Shown: positions 35,566-50,495, numbered from the stretch's first letter. The stretch is DNA of 64,000 nucleotides from Myxococcales bacterium (GCA_019634415.1 JAHQVJ010000161.1:1-64000); one strand, 5' to 3'. Numbers and translations: made by a program. The notes: generated by a model not told the origin, from the letters alone.

Positions 35566-36522
35566 TCAGAACCGGATGTCGAGGCTCGGCCGAGGGTCGC
35601 CGTCCACCACGTAGAACAACAACCCGAAGCTCAAGGCAGACACCCCCACTGCTGCCGCGGCGCCGGAGCCCACCGCCAATCGATTGGTGGCGCCGCGGTA
35701 GCGGTCGATGTCGCGAGTGTTGGTGGATGCGAGGAAGTTGGCCTCGGTCTGGGTCGACAACGCATACAGCAGCGCAGAGCCGGCAATGGCCGACAGCCCT
35801 CCGGACACGAGCGCCACACGTTCGCTGGGCCAGGCCTTGGGCCGGACCACGACCACATCGACCCCAGATCCGGGCGCCAGGGGTGCAGGCACGTCCTCGG
35901 GCTCTGCTCGATCCTTGCCTCGGGTGGTGTCCACCACGGCACGGCGCCCCTCCCGCACCACCAAAGCACCAGACGGAAACTCGGTGCCCACCATGATCTC
36001 GGTACGGAGGGGGCGGCCCTCTGCAGCGCGGTGCTGGTAGACGTGGGGCACGTTGGGATGAGCGACGGGCTCGGTGAGAGGCATACCGTCGAGCCAGTGC
36101 TCCCCAGGGGCCAGTTCCCGATTCTCTCGCAGCTCGGGCTGTGCCAGCGAGGCGCGATCGAGCACCGTGCCCCAGGCCGGAAAGAGGGGGTGGAGCTCGG
36201 CGAGGTTCTCGAGGGTGTAGCGGTACTCGGGGTCTGCGGCCGCGGCGGACTCGAGCCACCCGAGCGCCTCCACGTGCTGACGCACCAACAGGCCGGCCCC
36301 GATGGCCCGCAGGGTCCGAGCCCCGATGATGGCGGGCAACGGCTCCTCGACACACACGATGCGTGTCCTCATGCGGGTGGCCGCACCGCCTGCGAGGCCA
36401 TGGGTGCCGGACGCCAGGCCGCTCTCCACCTCGCCCATGTCGTCGAGGAGCACGTCGAGGGGGTACGGCTGTGCACAGGTCGCCTGTGCCGAGGCCAGCT
36501 GGCTCGCCATCCACAGGATCAC
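35566..36522 (-). CDS. Exported protein with C-terminal membrane pair, tandem paralogue
   Basis: 318 residues. Signal peptide [14 protein letters not shown], helical domain with conserved Cys ([37 protein letters not shown]), beta domain ([20 protein letters not shown]), and two membrane helices ([39 protein letters not shown]). It shares gene plan and short motifs with the next gene (PLDVLLDDM versus [20 protein letters not shown] versus GRTYRAIGGG). GTG overlaps the stop of the carboxyltransferase gene (GTGA). Function unknown. Confidence 0.65.
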   Translation of the reverse strand: MILWMASQLASAQATCAQPYPLDVLLDDMGEVESGLASGTHGLAGGAATRMRTRIVCVEEPLPAIIGARTLRAIGAGLLVRQHVEALGWLESAAAADPEYRYTLENLAELHPLFPAWGTVLDRASLAQPELRENRELAPGEHWLDGMPLTEPVAHPNVPHVYQHRAAEGRPLRTEIMVGTEFPSGALVVREGRRAVVDTTRGKDRAEPEDVPAPLAPGSGVDVVVVRPKAWPSERVALVSGGLSAIAGSALLYALSTQTEANFLASTNTRDIDRYRGATNRLAVGSGAAAAVGVSALSFGLLFYVVDGDPRPSLDIRF

Positions 36523-38819
36523 GTGGCACCTTCCGTCGGCGCAGCCGGGCCAATCCAGAACAGTGCTTGACCGGACTGGACCGAGTCACCATCCGAGACG
36601 AGCACGCGGCGCACGACGCCCGCGCAGGGACTGCGGAGCGGCGTGAAGGTCTTCATGACCTCGACGAGCCCCAAGGTCGCGGAGGGCTCCACAGTGCCTC
36701 CGACGGCCACGAACGAGGGCGCCGCTGGATCGGGGCGTGCGAAGAAGAGCCCGTCGGTGTCGGCGCGCACCACGGTGACGTCCTCGGGCACTCCCTGCGA
36801 CGCAGCATCCTCCGACGCCGCCTCGGCCACGGCCTCCGAGGCGCTGGCGGCACGCAGCACCAGCAGCGGTACTCCGCGATCCACCCACTCGCCGTCGGCG
36901 ATGTCCACGGCCATTCCCGAGGCGCCGTCCGGAGCCACGATGGAGACGCTGCTCCCCGCCTGACGAATCACCCCGAGCAGGCTGCCTGCGGTCACCGTGG
37001 CGCCAGCGGACACCTGGGCCTGGAAGGTTCCCACCGTGGGGGCACAGACGCTGTCCTCACGGAGCAGTGCTGCGTCCGTTCGCATTCCGAGAGCTCGTCT
37101 GGGCGCCGCCAACACCTCGATCTCGTGCAGACTCCAGATCCGTGGGTTCTTGGTGCGGCGGTACCCGGTCTGCTGCCAGGCGGCCTCCACCAAGCACTCG
37201 AGCCACCCGCGCAGCTGACTGACGGGGACGACCTCGTCGGTGTCCATCACGGACGCTGCGCGCATCGGATCCATGTCCCGATCGATCCGGGCCGCTGTCT
37301 CGGCCATGCCGGCCTCGATCTGGGCTCGTTCCTCGGGGTCGGTGGTCCGGATCTCGAAGTCGTCGTCGAGCTTGGAGTTGAAGGCCGCGATGGCCAGGGT
37401 GCGCCCTTCCATGACGGCCAAGCGGGTCATCGGGGTGGAAAGCTGCACCACGGGCTCGTACGGAATGCCGCTCATGGCGTAGAACCCTGCCCCGCTGGCC
37501 TTGCGGAGGAGGACGGTGAAGAACGGGACCGGCTGAGTGCTGTTCCCGTAGATCAGGTTGCTGCCGAAGCCCAGCAGCCCGAGGTGCTCGGCTTGCACAC
37601 CGATGTCGAAGCCAGAGATGTCCTGCAGCCACACCACGGGGATCCCGTCTTCGCCGCAGGCCCTCGAGAACGTGCTGATCTTTGCGATGCCCTCGCGGTA
37701 GAGCACGCCACCGGCCCGCCGTCCGATCCCTGGCTCGTCGACGATGCCCTGGCGGTTGGCGATGAGACCGACCCACAGGCCCCCCACCCTGGCGACTCCG
37801 GTGACCATCTCCCGCCCGACATCCGGGAGGAACTCGTGGAACAGGGAGCCGTCCACGAGGCGGGCGATGACCTGCTCCACGTCGTAGGCCTGGCGTGGGT
37901 CCTGCGGGAACAGCTTCGCCAGCTCCTCGGGCGCGAAGCGGGGCTGTTGCGCCGACGCACCATACCGATAGAAATCCGCGGCGGATCCGGGCAGACGCTG
38001 TAGGGTCTGCCGCACGATGCGGATCGCCGTGTCGTCGTCGGGGGCGCGCTCGTCGGCGCAGCGACTCTGGTGCACGTGAACCTCGGGCCCCCCGATGTCG
38101 AGGCTCGTGAGGTGCAGCGACTTGGCGCCCTTGATCAGGGCAGCACCCGCGATGACCATGTACGCCTGCTCGGTCATCACCACGTGGTCGCTGATGATCG
38201 GCATGTAGCCGCCACCTGCGATGCAGTCGCCGAACACCGCCGCCACCTGGGGCACACCGGCGTCTGCCAGCCGCGCGTTCATGGTGAAGATGTGCCCCGC
38301 ACCCGTGGGGCCTGCGAAGGAGTTGCTCTGCTCGGGAAGGAACAGGCCCGAGCAGTCCACCAGGTACACGATGGGCAGCCGCAGCCGCAGCGCCACCTGC
38401 TGCGCGCGCTGGATCTTCTCGGGCGTGAGCGGCCACCAGGCGCCGCTGGCGACGGTGTTGTCGTTGGCGACCACCACCGTGAGCCGTCCCGCCACGCGCG
38501 TGATCCCGGTGATCACTCCTGCGCCGGGGCTGGGTCTCCGACTGCCCTCGAACTCGCGCCCCCAGTTGACGAAGGTTCCCAAGCAGAACAGCTCGGCACC
38601 CTCGTCCTTCAGCGAGTCGATGCGCTCCCAGGCCGTCATCTTGCCCTTGGCGTGCACGCGGTCGACGTACTTGTCGCCCCAGCCTCGACGCACGGTGTCG
38701 ACGTCGGCGGCGAGCGCGTCGTCCAACGATGCCATGTGGGTCGCATTTCGTTCTGCTTCGTCCGGACCCACGGCGGCACCGAGCTCCGAGCCGATGGGAT
38801 GCAGGGTGAAGCGCGCCAT
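36519..38819 (-). CDS. Acyl-CoA carboxylase: carboxyltransferase fused to biotin carrier domain
   Basis: 766 residues. The first ~500 are a PccB-type carboxyltransferase ([75 protein letters not shown]-type loop). The C-terminal ~180 contain two biotinyl-fold repeats. The first ([20 protein letters not shown]) lacks the Met-Lys hairpin. The second carries [10 protein letters not shown], so its Lys is the biotin site. It transfers carboxyl from biotin to an acyl-CoA. ATG overlaps the biotin carboxylase stop (TGATG). The acyl specificity is not readable. Confidence 0.87.
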   Translation of the reverse strand: MARFTLHPIGSELGAAVGPDEAERNATHMASLDDALAADVDTVRRGWGDKYVDRVHAKGKMTAWERIDSLKDEGAELFCLGTFVNWGREFEGSRRPSPGAGVITGITRVAGRLTVVVANDNTVASGAWWPLTPEKIQRAQQVALRLRLPIVYLVDCSGLFLPEQSNSFAGPTGAGHIFTMNARLADAGVPQVAAVFGDCIAGGGYMPIISDHVVMTEQAYMVIAGAALIKGAKSLHLTSLDIGGPEVHVHQSRCADERAPDDDTAIRIVRQTLQRLPGSAADFYRYGASAQQPRFAPEELAKLFPQDPRQAYDVEQVIARLVDGSLFHEFLPDVGREMVTGVARVGGLWVGLIANRQGIVDEPGIGRRAGGVLYREGIAKISTFSRACGEDGIPVVWLQDISGFDIGVQAEHLGLLGFGSNLIYGNSTQPVPFFTVLLRKASGAGFYAMSGIPYEPVVQLSTPMTRLAVMEGRTLAIAAFNSKLDDDFEIRTTDPEERAQIEAGMAETAARIDRDMDPMRAASVMDTDEVVPVSQLRGWLECLVEAAWQQTGYRRTKNPRIWSLHEIEVLAAPRRALGMRTDAALLREDSVCAPTVGTFQAQVSAGATVTAGSLLGVIRQAGSSVSIVAPDGASGMAVDIADGEWVDRGVPLLVLRAASASEAVAEAASEDAASQGVPEDVTVVRADTDGLFFARPDPAAPSFVAVGGTVEPSATLGLVEVMKTFTPLRSPCAGVVRRVLVSDGDSVQSGQALFWIGPAAPTEGAT

Positions 38820-40159
38820 CACGCCATCCAAGATTCGAGGGAGGTGGTGTCGTAGATGCCTGAGCGAAAGGCATCCCACTGAAGGATGCGCTGGTGCAGG
38901 GCCACGTTGGTGGTCACCCCTTCGATCCGGATCCGTTGCAGCGCTTTTCCCATGGCCTCGATGGCGCTGGCCCGATCGGCGGCGTGCACGATGACCTTGG
39001 CGATCATGGAGTCGTAGTCGGGCGGGATCCGGTCACCCGCGCGCAGGTGCGTGTCCACGCGCACACCGTCTGCTTCGGGGAGCTCGAAGACGCCCAGGAT
39101 GCCCGGGCTGGGCCGAAAGCCGTTGTCGGGATCCTCGGCGTTGATGCGACACTCCAGGGCGTGGCCGGTGTGTGCGATCTCCTCCTGCGTGCACGGCAGG
39201 GGCTCGTTGGCGGCGATGCGCAGTTGCCACTCCACCAGGTCGATGCCGGTGGTGGCCTCGCTCACGGGGTGTTCCACCTGCAGTCGCGTGTTCATCTCCA
39301 TGAACCACAGGTTGTCGTCGGCGTCGAGCAGCATCTCCACCGTGCCCGCGTTTCGGTAGCCGGAGCGCGCGACGACCTCGGCGACCAGCGGAAGCGTCTG
39401 CTGGCGCTGGGCCGCAGACAGCGCCGGGCTGGGCGCCTCCTCCAGCACCTTCTGATGGCGCCGCTGCAGGGAGCACTCCCGCTCCCCCAGGTGAACGGCG
39501 TTGCCGAAGCGGTCCCCCACCACCTGGACCTCGACGTGACGCCCCCCCACGATGCGCCGCTCCAGATACAGGCGGCCGTCACCGAAGGAGGCTGTGGCTT
39601 CGGCTTGGGCTTCGGAGAACGCCGCCTCGAGCTCGCTGGGATCGTCCACCCGGCGCATGCCTCGGCCACCGCCTCCGCTCACGGCCTTCAGCAGGATGGG
39701 GAAGCCGACCTCCTCGGCCGCTGCGCGAGCCTCCTGCAGGCTTCCCAGCGGTCGTCGGGTGCCCGGGATCACCGGCAAGCCCAGTCGCGCCATCGTGCTG
39801 CGCGCGGCGGCCTTGTCGCCCATGAGCCGCAGATGCACGGGGTCGGGGCCCACGAAGGTGAGGCCTGCGGCGGCGCACTGCGTGGCGAAGGCCTCGTTCT
39901 CCGACAGGAAGCCCCAGCCAGGATGCACGGCCGAGCAACGGTGATGGAGGGCTGCCTCGATGAGGGCTGAGGAGTCGAGGTACGAGCGCTGCGCGCGGGA
40001 AGCCCCGATCGAGACGACCTCGGTGGCGTCGGCGAGCCAGGAGGCTTCCCGATCGGCATCGGAGGCCACGGCCACCACCTCGACTCCCAGGCGCGTGCAC
40101 GTGCGCAGAACGCGCGCCGCGACCTCTCCACGGTTGGCGATCAAGATGCGGCGGAACAT
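38819..40159 (-). CDS. Biotin carboxylase (first copy)
   Basis: 446 residues, matching AccC. It carboxylates biotin using ATP and bicarbonate. Signatures: [20 protein letters not shown], the ATP Gly-rich loop [34 protein letters not shown], and [16 protein letters not shown]. The start ATG 40159 lies 22 bases past the RDD gene stop. Its stop overlaps the start of the carboxyltransferase/carrier fusion, so the two chains form one holoenzyme. A second biotin carboxylase is at 46224-47744. Confidence 0.93.
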   Translation of the reverse strand: MFRRILIANRGEVAARVLRTCTRLGVEVVAVASDADREASWLADATEVVSIGASRAQRSYLDSSALIEAALHHRCSAVHPGWGFLSENEAFATQCAAAGLTFVGPDPVHLRLMGDKAAARSTMARLGLPVIPGTRRPLGSLQEARAAAEEVGFPILLKAVSGGGGRGMRRVDDPSELEAAFSEAQAEATASFGDGRLYLERRIVGGRHVEVQVVGDRFGNAVHLGERECSLQRRHQKVLEEAPSPALSAAQRQQTLPLVAEVVARSGYRNAGTVEMLLDADDNLWFMEMNTRLQVEHPVSEATTGIDLVEWQLRIAANEPLPCTQEEIAHTGHALECRINAEDPDNGFRPSPGILGVFELPEADGVRVDTHLRAGDRIPPDYDSMIAKVIVHAADRASAIEAMGKALQRIRIEGVTTNVALHQRILQWDAFRSGIYDTTSLESWMA

Positions 40160-40181
40160 GTGGATCCCGAGACTGCAGTGA

Positions 40182-41135
40182 TCATGCGTGCACGACGCGG
40201 GTACCCGCGAGGCGATCGTGCAGAGTGCTGCCCCCGGACGTGAACACGAGGGCGCCGTCCACCAAGGGCACGAGGAACCAGCCCACGACGGGCACCATGA
40301 GGCACAGCAGCCCGAAGACCACCTGGCGCACGAGCAACCCCTGCACCACCCCGGCGGGTCGGCCGTCCGCCGCGACGATTCGCAGCCCCATGAAGCGCTT
40401 GCCGACCGACTGGCCATCTCGTCCGAGCAGCGTCATCTGGCCGAACGCCAAGGCCATGAGGGTGGCCAGCGTCACCACCAGGACAGCCACCACCACCAAT
40501 CCCTCTGGCGTCGCGACGGCGTCGGGCGACAGGCCGATGGCGACCACGATGCCCGGCAAGATGATGCCCCAGGACAGCGCGAAGTCGATGGCGAAGGCAG
40601 CCACGCGTGGCCCGGGCCTGGCAGCCACGAGCTGATCGCTCGCGACGACCTCGCGGGTGGGGGGCGCCTCTTCGGGAGCGGGTGCCGCGGTGGCCTCCGC
40701 GGCTGCTGGAGCCTCGCCCGAGCGCTCGTCCGATCCGGCTCCCCCCGCGGAGCCGCCCGACACCTTCATCTCGACGCCCCGCAGCACCGCCACGTCCCGA
40801 ACGGCTTCGTCGAGATCGTCACGCTCGCGCCGCTGACGTGCGGACATCATCGCGGAGCTCGCCCAGCCCATGCCCGTCAGCAACCCCACCAGGGGCAAGC
40901 CGAGCAGCAAGAGGCCCCCTGCCCTCACCGCTCCACGAGCCAACACCAACAACGCACTGGGCTCCTCCAGGATGACGGTGCCGTCTGCCTCGATCAGGGC
41001 ACCAAAGCCCGCCAGATCGGGATTCAGCTGGATGACCACCGCCGTGAGCAGCGCCCAGAACGGCAGCAGCACCGTGGCGACCCCACCGAAGCCCACCCAG
41101 ACCCAGCCCCGCAGCTCTTCACGCGCTTCGTTCAC
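40182..41135 (-). CDS. RDD-family membrane protein
   Basis: 317 residues. Two N-terminal membrane helices (ATVLLPFWALLTAVVIQL and LLLLGLPLVGLLTGMGW) are followed by an Ala/Glu/Pro linker, then the RDD domain (RPGPRVAAFAIDFALSWGII, GQMTLLGRDGQSVGKRFMGL, DRLAGTRVV). The family's Arg-Asp-Asp motif is represented; some members are linked to ion exchange, most are uncharacterised. GTG overlaps the stop of the Lgt-like gene (GTGA). Confidence 0.82.
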   Translation of the reverse strand: MNEAREELRGWVWVGFGGVATVLLPFWALLTAVVIQLNPDLAGFGALIEADGTVILEEPSALLVLARGAVRAGGLLLLGLPLVGLLTGMGWASSAMMSARQRRERDDLDEAVRDVAVLRGVEMKVSGGSAGGAGSDERSGEAPAAAEATAAPAPEEAPPTREVVASDQLVAARPGPRVAAFAIDFALSWGIILPGIVVAIGLSPDAVATPEGLVVVAVLVVTLATLMALAFGQMTLLGRDGQSVGKRFMGLRIVAADGRPAGVVQGLLVRQVVFGLLCLMVPVVGWFLVPLVDGALVFTSGGSTLHDRLAGTRVVHA

Positions 41136-42025
41136 GACTCGACCACCCCCGGCTCCAGGTCCTGTTTGGTCCCCTCCAGATCGACTCGGTCGGGGTGGGC
41201 GGACCACCCCTGCTGGTCCAGCCGGAGCAAGAACCACACGGACACACCGAACAACAGGACCATCCCGTACTGCGCGGGCGTCAGGCCGAGGTAGCGCGCA
41301 TCCTGGTGGGACAGGTCGTTGTTGCGCAGAAAGTCCAGCAGGAACCGGAACGGGGCATACAGCGCACCAAACCAACCGAGGAAGAAGCCTGGCACCCGGT
41401 CGCTTCGCCCCCAGTACAGGAAGAGGGCTGCCACGGGGACCATGTACATCATCTCGTACAGACCCAGCTCGTGCCGGATCCCGGTGGCGTACTGAGCTCC
41501 CTCCACCCAGGGGCCGAACCCTGCGTCGAAGTTCATGGCCAGAGGGAAGCTCGTCACGGACCCGATGTGGTCGTGCACCACGCCACAGCCCATTCGACCG
41601 AAGAACCAGCCGAACGGAAAGCCGAAGCAGATCACGTCGGCATGGCGGAGCGCGCCCCTCGGGCGTATCCGGGTGTAGAACAGCCAAGCACCCAGCACCG
41701 CACCCAGGAACCCGCCCGTGGAGCTGAAGCCTTCCCACACGCGCAGGATCGCCCAGATCCCGCTCTCCGTGAGTCGCTCGGGGAAGTAGAACAGGACGGT
41801 GACGATGTGGGCCACCACGAAGCCCACCACCACGGTGAACACGGCGCCATCCACCACGTCACGGGTGTCGAGGCGCAGGCGGATCCCACGCCACCGCGCC
41901 ACCTCGAGCCCCACCACGAAGCCGATGCACACCAGCGTGGCCCAAGGATCGATGGGCAAGACGCCCACTCCGGGCACGTGGAGGTTGTAGACCTCGAGTT
42001 GGAAGAACGGGATGGCGGCGAACAT
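41132..42025 (-). CDS. Prolipoprotein diacylglyceryl transferase-like membrane protein
   Basis: 297 residues with about seven helices; the general Lgt plan is clear (FGRMG motif, YAPFRFLLDFLRNND). Lgt adds diacylglycerol to the lipobox Cys. Compared with E. coli Lgt by numbering, Arg143 is kept (R144) but His103 is Thr103 (SSTGG), Asn146 is Cys147 and Glu151 is Asp152 (GRMGCGVVHDHIG). A CxxxHDHxG version seems to exist in other Myxococcota proteins as far as I recall. It may be a divergent Lgt or a paralogue with another lipid-transfer role. It starts 1 base after the AAA gene's stop. Confidence 0.75.
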   Translation of the reverse strand: MFAAIPFFQLEVYNLHVPGVGVLPIDPWATLVCIGFVVGLEVARWRGIRLRLDTRDVVDGAVFTVVVGFVVAHIVTVLFYFPERLTESGIWAILRVWEGFSSTGGFLGAVLGAWLFYTRIRPRGALRHADVICFGFPFGWFFGRMGCGVVHDHIGSVTSFPLAMNFDAGFGPWVEGAQYATGIRHELGLYEMMYMVPVAALFLYWGRSDRVPGFFLGWFGALYAPFRFLLDFLRNNDLSHQDARYLGLTPAQYGMVLLFGVSVWFLLRLDQQGWSAHPDRVDLEGTKQDLEPGVVES

Positions 42026-42026
42026 C

Positions 42027-43508
42027 TCAGTAGGATCCGAAGTAGTTTGCGATCACTCGATCCCACTCTGCCGGGCCCGCGGTCAGCGGCCGACGCTCGT
42101 ACTCGCACAGGTGCACCACCTGCATGAGCAGGTCGCGTGGGTGACACATGCGCATGGGGCGGTCCTGCATCTTGTAGTGTCGGTCGATGAGGTAGCGCAC
42201 GGACCGGTTCTGTAGCGTGACGCCCATCTTGGCCGCCACGGTCTCCACCAGTGCCTCGAACTCGTCTTCGAGTGGGTCGCCCACGTAGATCTTGTAGGGG
42301 ATGCGCCTGAGGAAGGCCTCGTCTGCCAAATCGCGCGGCTCCAGGTTGGTGGAGAACACGAGCAGGCAGTCGAAGGGTGCCGTGAACTTCCGACCATCGG
42401 GCAGCGACAGGAAATCCCGCCGCTTCTCCAGCGGAAAGATCCATCGGTTGAGCAGATCGCGGGGTGAGGTGTTGCCTCGTCCGAAGTCGTCCACCACGAA
42501 GGTGCCCATGTTGGCCTTCAGGTGCAGCGGCGACTCACAGACGTTGTTCACCGGATCGTGCTTGATCTCGAGCATGTCGAGGGTGAGCTCACCTCCGGCG
42601 ATCACCGTGGGGCGCTCGATACGGGCCCAGCGCCTGTCGTACCGACTCCGCAGCTGGGGATCGACCTCGAGCTCCCGGTGGATGGCGGGATCGAACAGCT
42701 TCACGTAGTGACCACCGATCTCGATGGTGTACGGGATCCACACGCTGCCACCGAAGCAGCGAGTCATCCGCTCGGCGAGGCTCGTCTTCCCGTTCCCGGG
42801 CTCACCGTGCAGGAACAGGGCCCGGCCAGAGGTGACGGCGGGTCCGAGTCGATCGAACAGATCTTCGTTCACGGACAGATCGGCGAAGGCACGCTGCAGA
42901 TCCTCGATGCCGGGAGACACGGCGGACAGGGCCTGGTAGCGCAGCGCTTCTTGGTAGTGGTTCCACGGCACCGGGGCTGGCCCCACGTAGGCCGTGAGCT
43001 TGCGTGACTCGATGGCCTTGTTCTGACCTTCCTCGGTGAGCTCCGTGACGAAATCCCCCATCACGGTGGTGCCACGGTAGTTGACGAGCTTCTTGTCCTT
43101 CAGCTTGTCGAGCACGTCCTGGATGAGACCGAGATCCAGCCGCACGCGGTCCGCGAGACTACGCCCCGTCTCGGCACCGCTTCCGAGCAGGGTGCGGAGC
43201 ACCAGGGTCTCGGCGGCGGACACGTCGATGCCCGACTCCTCCCAGCTGCGTGGCTCCAGCGGGAAGAACTCGCGCCGCTGGCGCGGGGACGGTTGCTGGC
43301 GAAAGGCGCGGCTCGCAGCCTGCTCGCTGGGCAGCACCGGCCGGCCACGCTTCATGGACACCGACGCCACGGCCCGAGCCTGGGCTTGCTGCACCTGCTC
43401 GGGAACACGTCGGGGCTGGCCCTGCGGGGGATTGGGTGCCTTTCGGCCCTCCGTCCACTGAACGGAGGCGGGCGTACGCATGCGCTTGCGGCGGTCGTCT
43501 TCGGACAT
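42027..43508 (-). CDS. AAA-family ATPase with winged-helix-like N-terminal region
   Basis: 493 residues. A basic Pro/Gln-rich N-terminus leads to a helical segment (VLRTLLGSGAETGRSLADRV, IQDVLDKLKDKKLVNYRGT) that looks like a winged-helix. The ATPase core has Walker A GEPGNGKTSLAERM, Walker B FVVDDFGRG, and sensor-type VFSTNLEPRDL. The C-terminal lid includes CHPRDLLMQVVHLCEYE. Proteins of this type are common in Myxococcota and often described only as ATPases; no specific role is claimed. Confidence 0.8.
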   Translation of the reverse strand: MSEDDRRKRMRTPASVQWTEGRKAPNPPQGQPRRVPEQVQQAQARAVASVSMKRGRPVLPSEQAASRAFRQQPSPRQRREFFPLEPRSWEESGIDVSAAETLVLRTLLGSGAETGRSLADRVRLDLGLIQDVLDKLKDKKLVNYRGTTVMGDFVTELTEEGQNKAIESRKLTAYVGPAPVPWNHYQEALRYQALSAVSPGIEDLQRAFADLSVNEDLFDRLGPAVTSGRALFLHGEPGNGKTSLAERMTRCFGGSVWIPYTIEIGGHYVKLFDPAIHRELEVDPQLRSRYDRRWARIERPTVIAGGELTLDMLEIKHDPVNNVCESPLHLKANMGTFVVDDFGRGNTSPRDLLNRWIFPLEKRRDFLSLPDGRKFTAPFDCLLVFSTNLEPRDLADEAFLRRIPYKIYVGDPLEDEFEALVETVAAKMGVTLQNRSVRYLIDRHYKMQDRPMRMCHPRDLLMQVVHLCEYERRPLTAGPAEWDRVIANYFGSY

Positions 43509-43514
43509 GGTCGG

Positions 43515-44006
43515 TCAACCTTCGAGGGAGGGACAGTCCAGGGGCCTGGGAGGCGGAGGCGGGTTGCCCGTGACGCTGCACAGGCACGCATCACCCTCCT
43601 CGGTGGCGGAGACCGTGCCCTGTGCACAGGTCTGCCAGCTCTCGTGGCTCATGGAGGGAGGGCAGTCCACGGCCTGGCGCGGACGTGGGCGGAACGACAG
43701 CTGCCGCTCACCCTCGGCGAGCGGTGGCAGGGGAAGCTGCACGTAGCAGCCTCCGTCGGCGGCTCTGAAGATGCGGCCATGTTCGGCATGCTCTGCGTTG
43801 AGTACGCGAACGTAGGTGTTGCTGGTTCCGGTGCCGAGCAACGGCGAGGGCACGGGACCCTCGGAGGCCGGAGCGGGCTCGGCCTGTGTGGGCTCGGCGG
43901 GCATCTGCGGTACGGGTGCTTCCGCCGCAGCTCCCTCGGGAGCCGTCTTCTGGCTCGAGCCGCACGCCAGGGTCCCCAGGAGCGTGACCACCACCCTTCG
44001 CCGCAT
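43515..44006 (-). CDS. Small lipoprotein, unknown function
   Basis: 163 residues. Signal RRRVVVTLLGTLAC with lipobox TLAC, a Pro/Ala/Glu spacer, then a Cys-containing domain (RIFRAADGGCYVQLPLPPLA, QAVDCPPSMSHESWQTC, GDACLCSV) with six or so Cys. It starts about 70 bases beyond the mutase stop and its stop lies 6 bases before the AAA gene start, so it may head that operon. Confidence 0.65.
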   Translation of the reverse strand: MRRRVVVTLLGTLACGSSQKTAPEGAAAEAPVPQMPAEPTQAEPAPASEGPVPSPLLGTGTSNTYVRVLNAEHAEHGRIFRAADGGCYVQLPLPPLAEGERQLSFRPRPRQAVDCPPSMSHESWQTCAQGTVSATEEGDACLCSVTGNPPPPPRPLDCPSLEG

Positions 44007-44077
44007 CTGCCCTCCACCCCGACCGTATCACCGCCCCGTCGAGGGGTCGCAAGGCAAGCCGCTGGCGGCGGACGCCG

Positions 44078-45720
<1,643 letters not shown>

Positions 45721-45724
<4 letters not shown>

Positions 45725-46227
45725 GATTCGGGCTCCGTGAGGGTGATGAGCACAGCGCCTCCGTCCACCGAGTCTCCGGCCTTCACGTGGATCTTGTCCA
45801 CGCGTCCATCCGAGGGAGCCTTGAACTCGTTCTCCATCTTCATCGCCTCGACCACGACGAGGACCTGGCCCTTGCGCACCACGTCGCCCTGCTCCACCTG
45901 CACACGCACCACGGCACCCGGCATCGGCGTCGCGACGTCGCCCTGGCCGGAGCCGGACAGCTCCTGCAGCGCCCGGTCTCGGGGGTCCACGACCTCGCCC
46001 GTCAGGCCCCGTCCGTTCAGCTGGGCGCTCAGCCGCTCGCCCTGAACGGCGACGGCCACGGTTCGCAGCGCGCCGTCCTGCACCAGCGACCACTCGGCGT
46101 TGCCCAGCCGAGATCCGGTGACGTGCATGCGTTCCCCATCGTCGAGCCGGATCCACCAGCCCCCTTCGGGATGTCGCTCCACCTGCACGCGCCCGTGCCG
46201 CTGACCGAGGGTCACCTCGTAGATCAT
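45721..46227 (-). CDS. Biotin carrier (BT + BCCP) subunit of acyl-CoA carboxylase
   Basis: 168 residues. The N-terminal ~90 form a beta-rich region like the BT linker of PccA ([20 protein letters not shown]). The C-terminal ~75 are a biotinyl domain with the canonical VEAMKMENE hairpin (Lys biotinylated). Together with the upstream biotin carboxylase it equals one PccA chain cut in two at the BC/BT boundary. The ATG at 46227 overlaps the upstream stop (ATGA); an in-frame ATG two codons earlier (46233) is possible. Confidence 0.87.
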
Positions 46228-47744
46228 CGCCATACCCCCTGCATGGTGCGCCACTGGTGCACCCTCTTCCAGCCCCGATCCCCCGCGGAGTCGGACGCCT
46301 TGTGCGCGGTGCCGCGCTGCGCCTCGAATCGGGCGATGGCAGCCGCGATCATGGCTTCGTCGGGCGGCTCCCCTGCCCCCAGCTGCTCCTCCAGCCACTC
46401 GGGGGTGATGAAGCCCGTGTCGTAGCGACCCGAGCAGAAGGCATCGTCGTCGAACAAGGCCAGGAAGAAGGGGATGGACGTGGGTACTCCCACGATGTGG
46501 AAGTCCTGCAGCGCACGACGACAGCGCGCGATGGCCTGGTCGCGGTCCGCTCCCCAGACGACGAGCTTCGCGATCATCGGATCGTAGTGGATGGGCACCT
46601 GGGTGCCCTCCAGCACGCCACTGTCGACGCGAACCCACGCACCCGTGGGCTCGCGATAGCCGTGCAGCGGTCCGGGAGAAGGTCGGAAGTTCGCCGAGGC
46701 ATCCTCGGCGTAGATGCGGCACTCGATGGCGTGCCCCGTCACTGCGAGGGAGGCCTGGTCGAACCACAGCGGCTCACCGGCTGCCACGCGCAGCTGGGCG
46801 TGCACCAAGTCCACCCCGGTGATCATCTCGGTGATCGGGTGCTCAACCTGCAGGCGGGTGTTCATCTCCAAGAAGTAGAAGCTGTCGGCCTGCTGGTCGT
46901 ACAGGAACTCCACCGTGCCGGCGCCCACGTAGTCCACGGCCCGCGCCGCATCGACCGCCGCCTTGCACATGGCCTGACGGGTGGCCTCGGGGAGCACGGG
47001 ACTAGGCGCTTCCTCGACCACCTTCTGATGGCGTCGCTGGATGGAGCAGTCTCGCTCGAAGAGGTGCACCACCGTTCCGTGCGCATCGGCCAACACCTGG
47101 ATCTCGATGTGGCGGGGAGCGACCACCAGCTTCTCGATGTAGACGCTGTCGTCGCCGAAGGACTTGCGCGCCTCGGACTGGGCCGCCATCAGCGCGTTGG
47201 CCACATCTTCGGTCCGCTCGACGGCCCGCATCCCCTTCCCGCCTCCGCCGGCGGCCGCCTTGAGCATCACCGGAAGACCGATATCGGCGATGATCCGTTG
47301 CGCCTCTTCGCCGTCGGAGACCGGGTCCACGGTGCCCGGCACCACGGGAACCCCTGCGTCGCGCATGAGCCGGCGCGCCGCCGTCTTGCTGCCCATGGAG
47401 GCGATGGACTCGGGCGGAGGACCGATCCACACGAGGCCTGCCTCCTCCACGGCCCGCGCGAAGCCCTCGTTCTCGGAGAGGAAGCCATATCCCGGGTGGA
47501 TGGCATCGCAGCCTGCGCGACGAGCCACGTCGAGGATCACATCGCTGCGCAGATAGGACTCGGCGCTAGGGGCAGGGCCGATGGCGTAGGCCGCATCGGC
47601 GAGGCGCGTGTGCAGCGCGCCAGCGTCGGCCTCGGAGTAGACGGCTACGGCTTCGAGGCCGCGCTCGTGACAGCCTCGGATCACCCGCGCGGCGATCTCG
47701 CCGCGATTGGCGACGAGCACGCGCTGAAACGGTCTTGGTTGCAT
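46224..47744 (-). CDS. Biotin carboxylase (second copy; propionyl-CoA carboxylase alpha-like)
   Basis: 506 residues. Same core as the 38819 gene ([80 protein letters not shown]) but with an extra ~50 C-terminal residues. The context (biotin carrier, then methylmalonyl-CoA mutase) points to propionyl-CoA carboxylase: propionyl-CoA to (S)-methylmalonyl-CoA. No carboxyltransferase lies in this cluster; the fusion at 36519 or a distant gene may supply it. Confidence 0.92.
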   Translation of the reverse strand: MQPRPFQRVLVANRGEIAARVIRGCHERGLEAVAVYSEADAGALHTRLADAAYAIGPAPSAESYLRSDVILDVARRAGCDAIHPGYGFLSENEGFARAVEEAGLVWIGPPPESIASMGSKTAARRLMRDAGVPVVPGTVDPVSDGEEAQRIIADIGLPVMLKAAAGGGGKGMRAVERTEDVANALMAAQSEARKSFGDDSVYIEKLVVAPRHIEIQVLADAHGTVVHLFERDCSIQRRHQKVVEEAPSPVLPEATRQAMCKAAVDAARAVDYVGAGTVEFLYDQQADSFYFLEMNTRLQVEHPITEMITGVDLVHAQLRVAAGEPLWFDQASLAVTGHAIECRIYAEDASANFRPSPGPLHGYREPTGAWVRVDSGVLEGTQVPIHYDPMIAKLVVWGADRDQAIARCRRALQDFHIVGVPTSIPFFLALFDDDAFCSGRYDTGFITPEWLEEQLGAGEPPDEAMIAAAIARFEAQRGTAHKASDSAGDRGWKRVHQWRTMQGVWR

Positions 47745-47801
47745 GGACGCGGGGGTAACCTGGGGCCCAGCGAGCCCCAAGAGGAACCTCGCACCCGGTC
47801 C

Positions 47802-50246
<2,445 letters not shown>

Positions 50247-50331
50247 CAGCTCCTCTCGATTGGGCGCGCGCACCAACCCTACACACGACCGTACCGTGAA
50301 CAAGTCCAACGGGCGACCACGTAGACACGAG

Positions 50332-50445
50332 CTACCTTTCGGCAGACCACGTGTACCGCAGGACGGCCCAGTCCACGATGATGACGATCGCGAGCAGGAC
50401 GGCCGCTGCCTCGCGCCAACCGACGTGGAAGAATCCAGGTTCCAA
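50332..50445 (-). CDS. Possible 37-residue single-pass membrane protein
   Basis: From TTG 50445, preceded by AGGAGA at normal distance, the frame reads EPGFFHVGWREAAAVLLAIV and then IIVDWAVLRYTWSAER before the stop: a short lead, one strong membrane helix and a basic end. The frame has good G/C third-position bias. No family recognised. It sits between lon and the divergent ppsR-type gene. Confidence is limited by the size and the TTG start. Confidence 0.5.
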   Translation of the reverse strand: MEPGFFHVGWREAAAVLLAIVIIVDWAVLRYTWSAER

Positions 50446-50495
50446 AATGGTCTCTCCTTGCCGTGAGCGAGGGCTGGAGTCGCCGTTGCTCTCTA

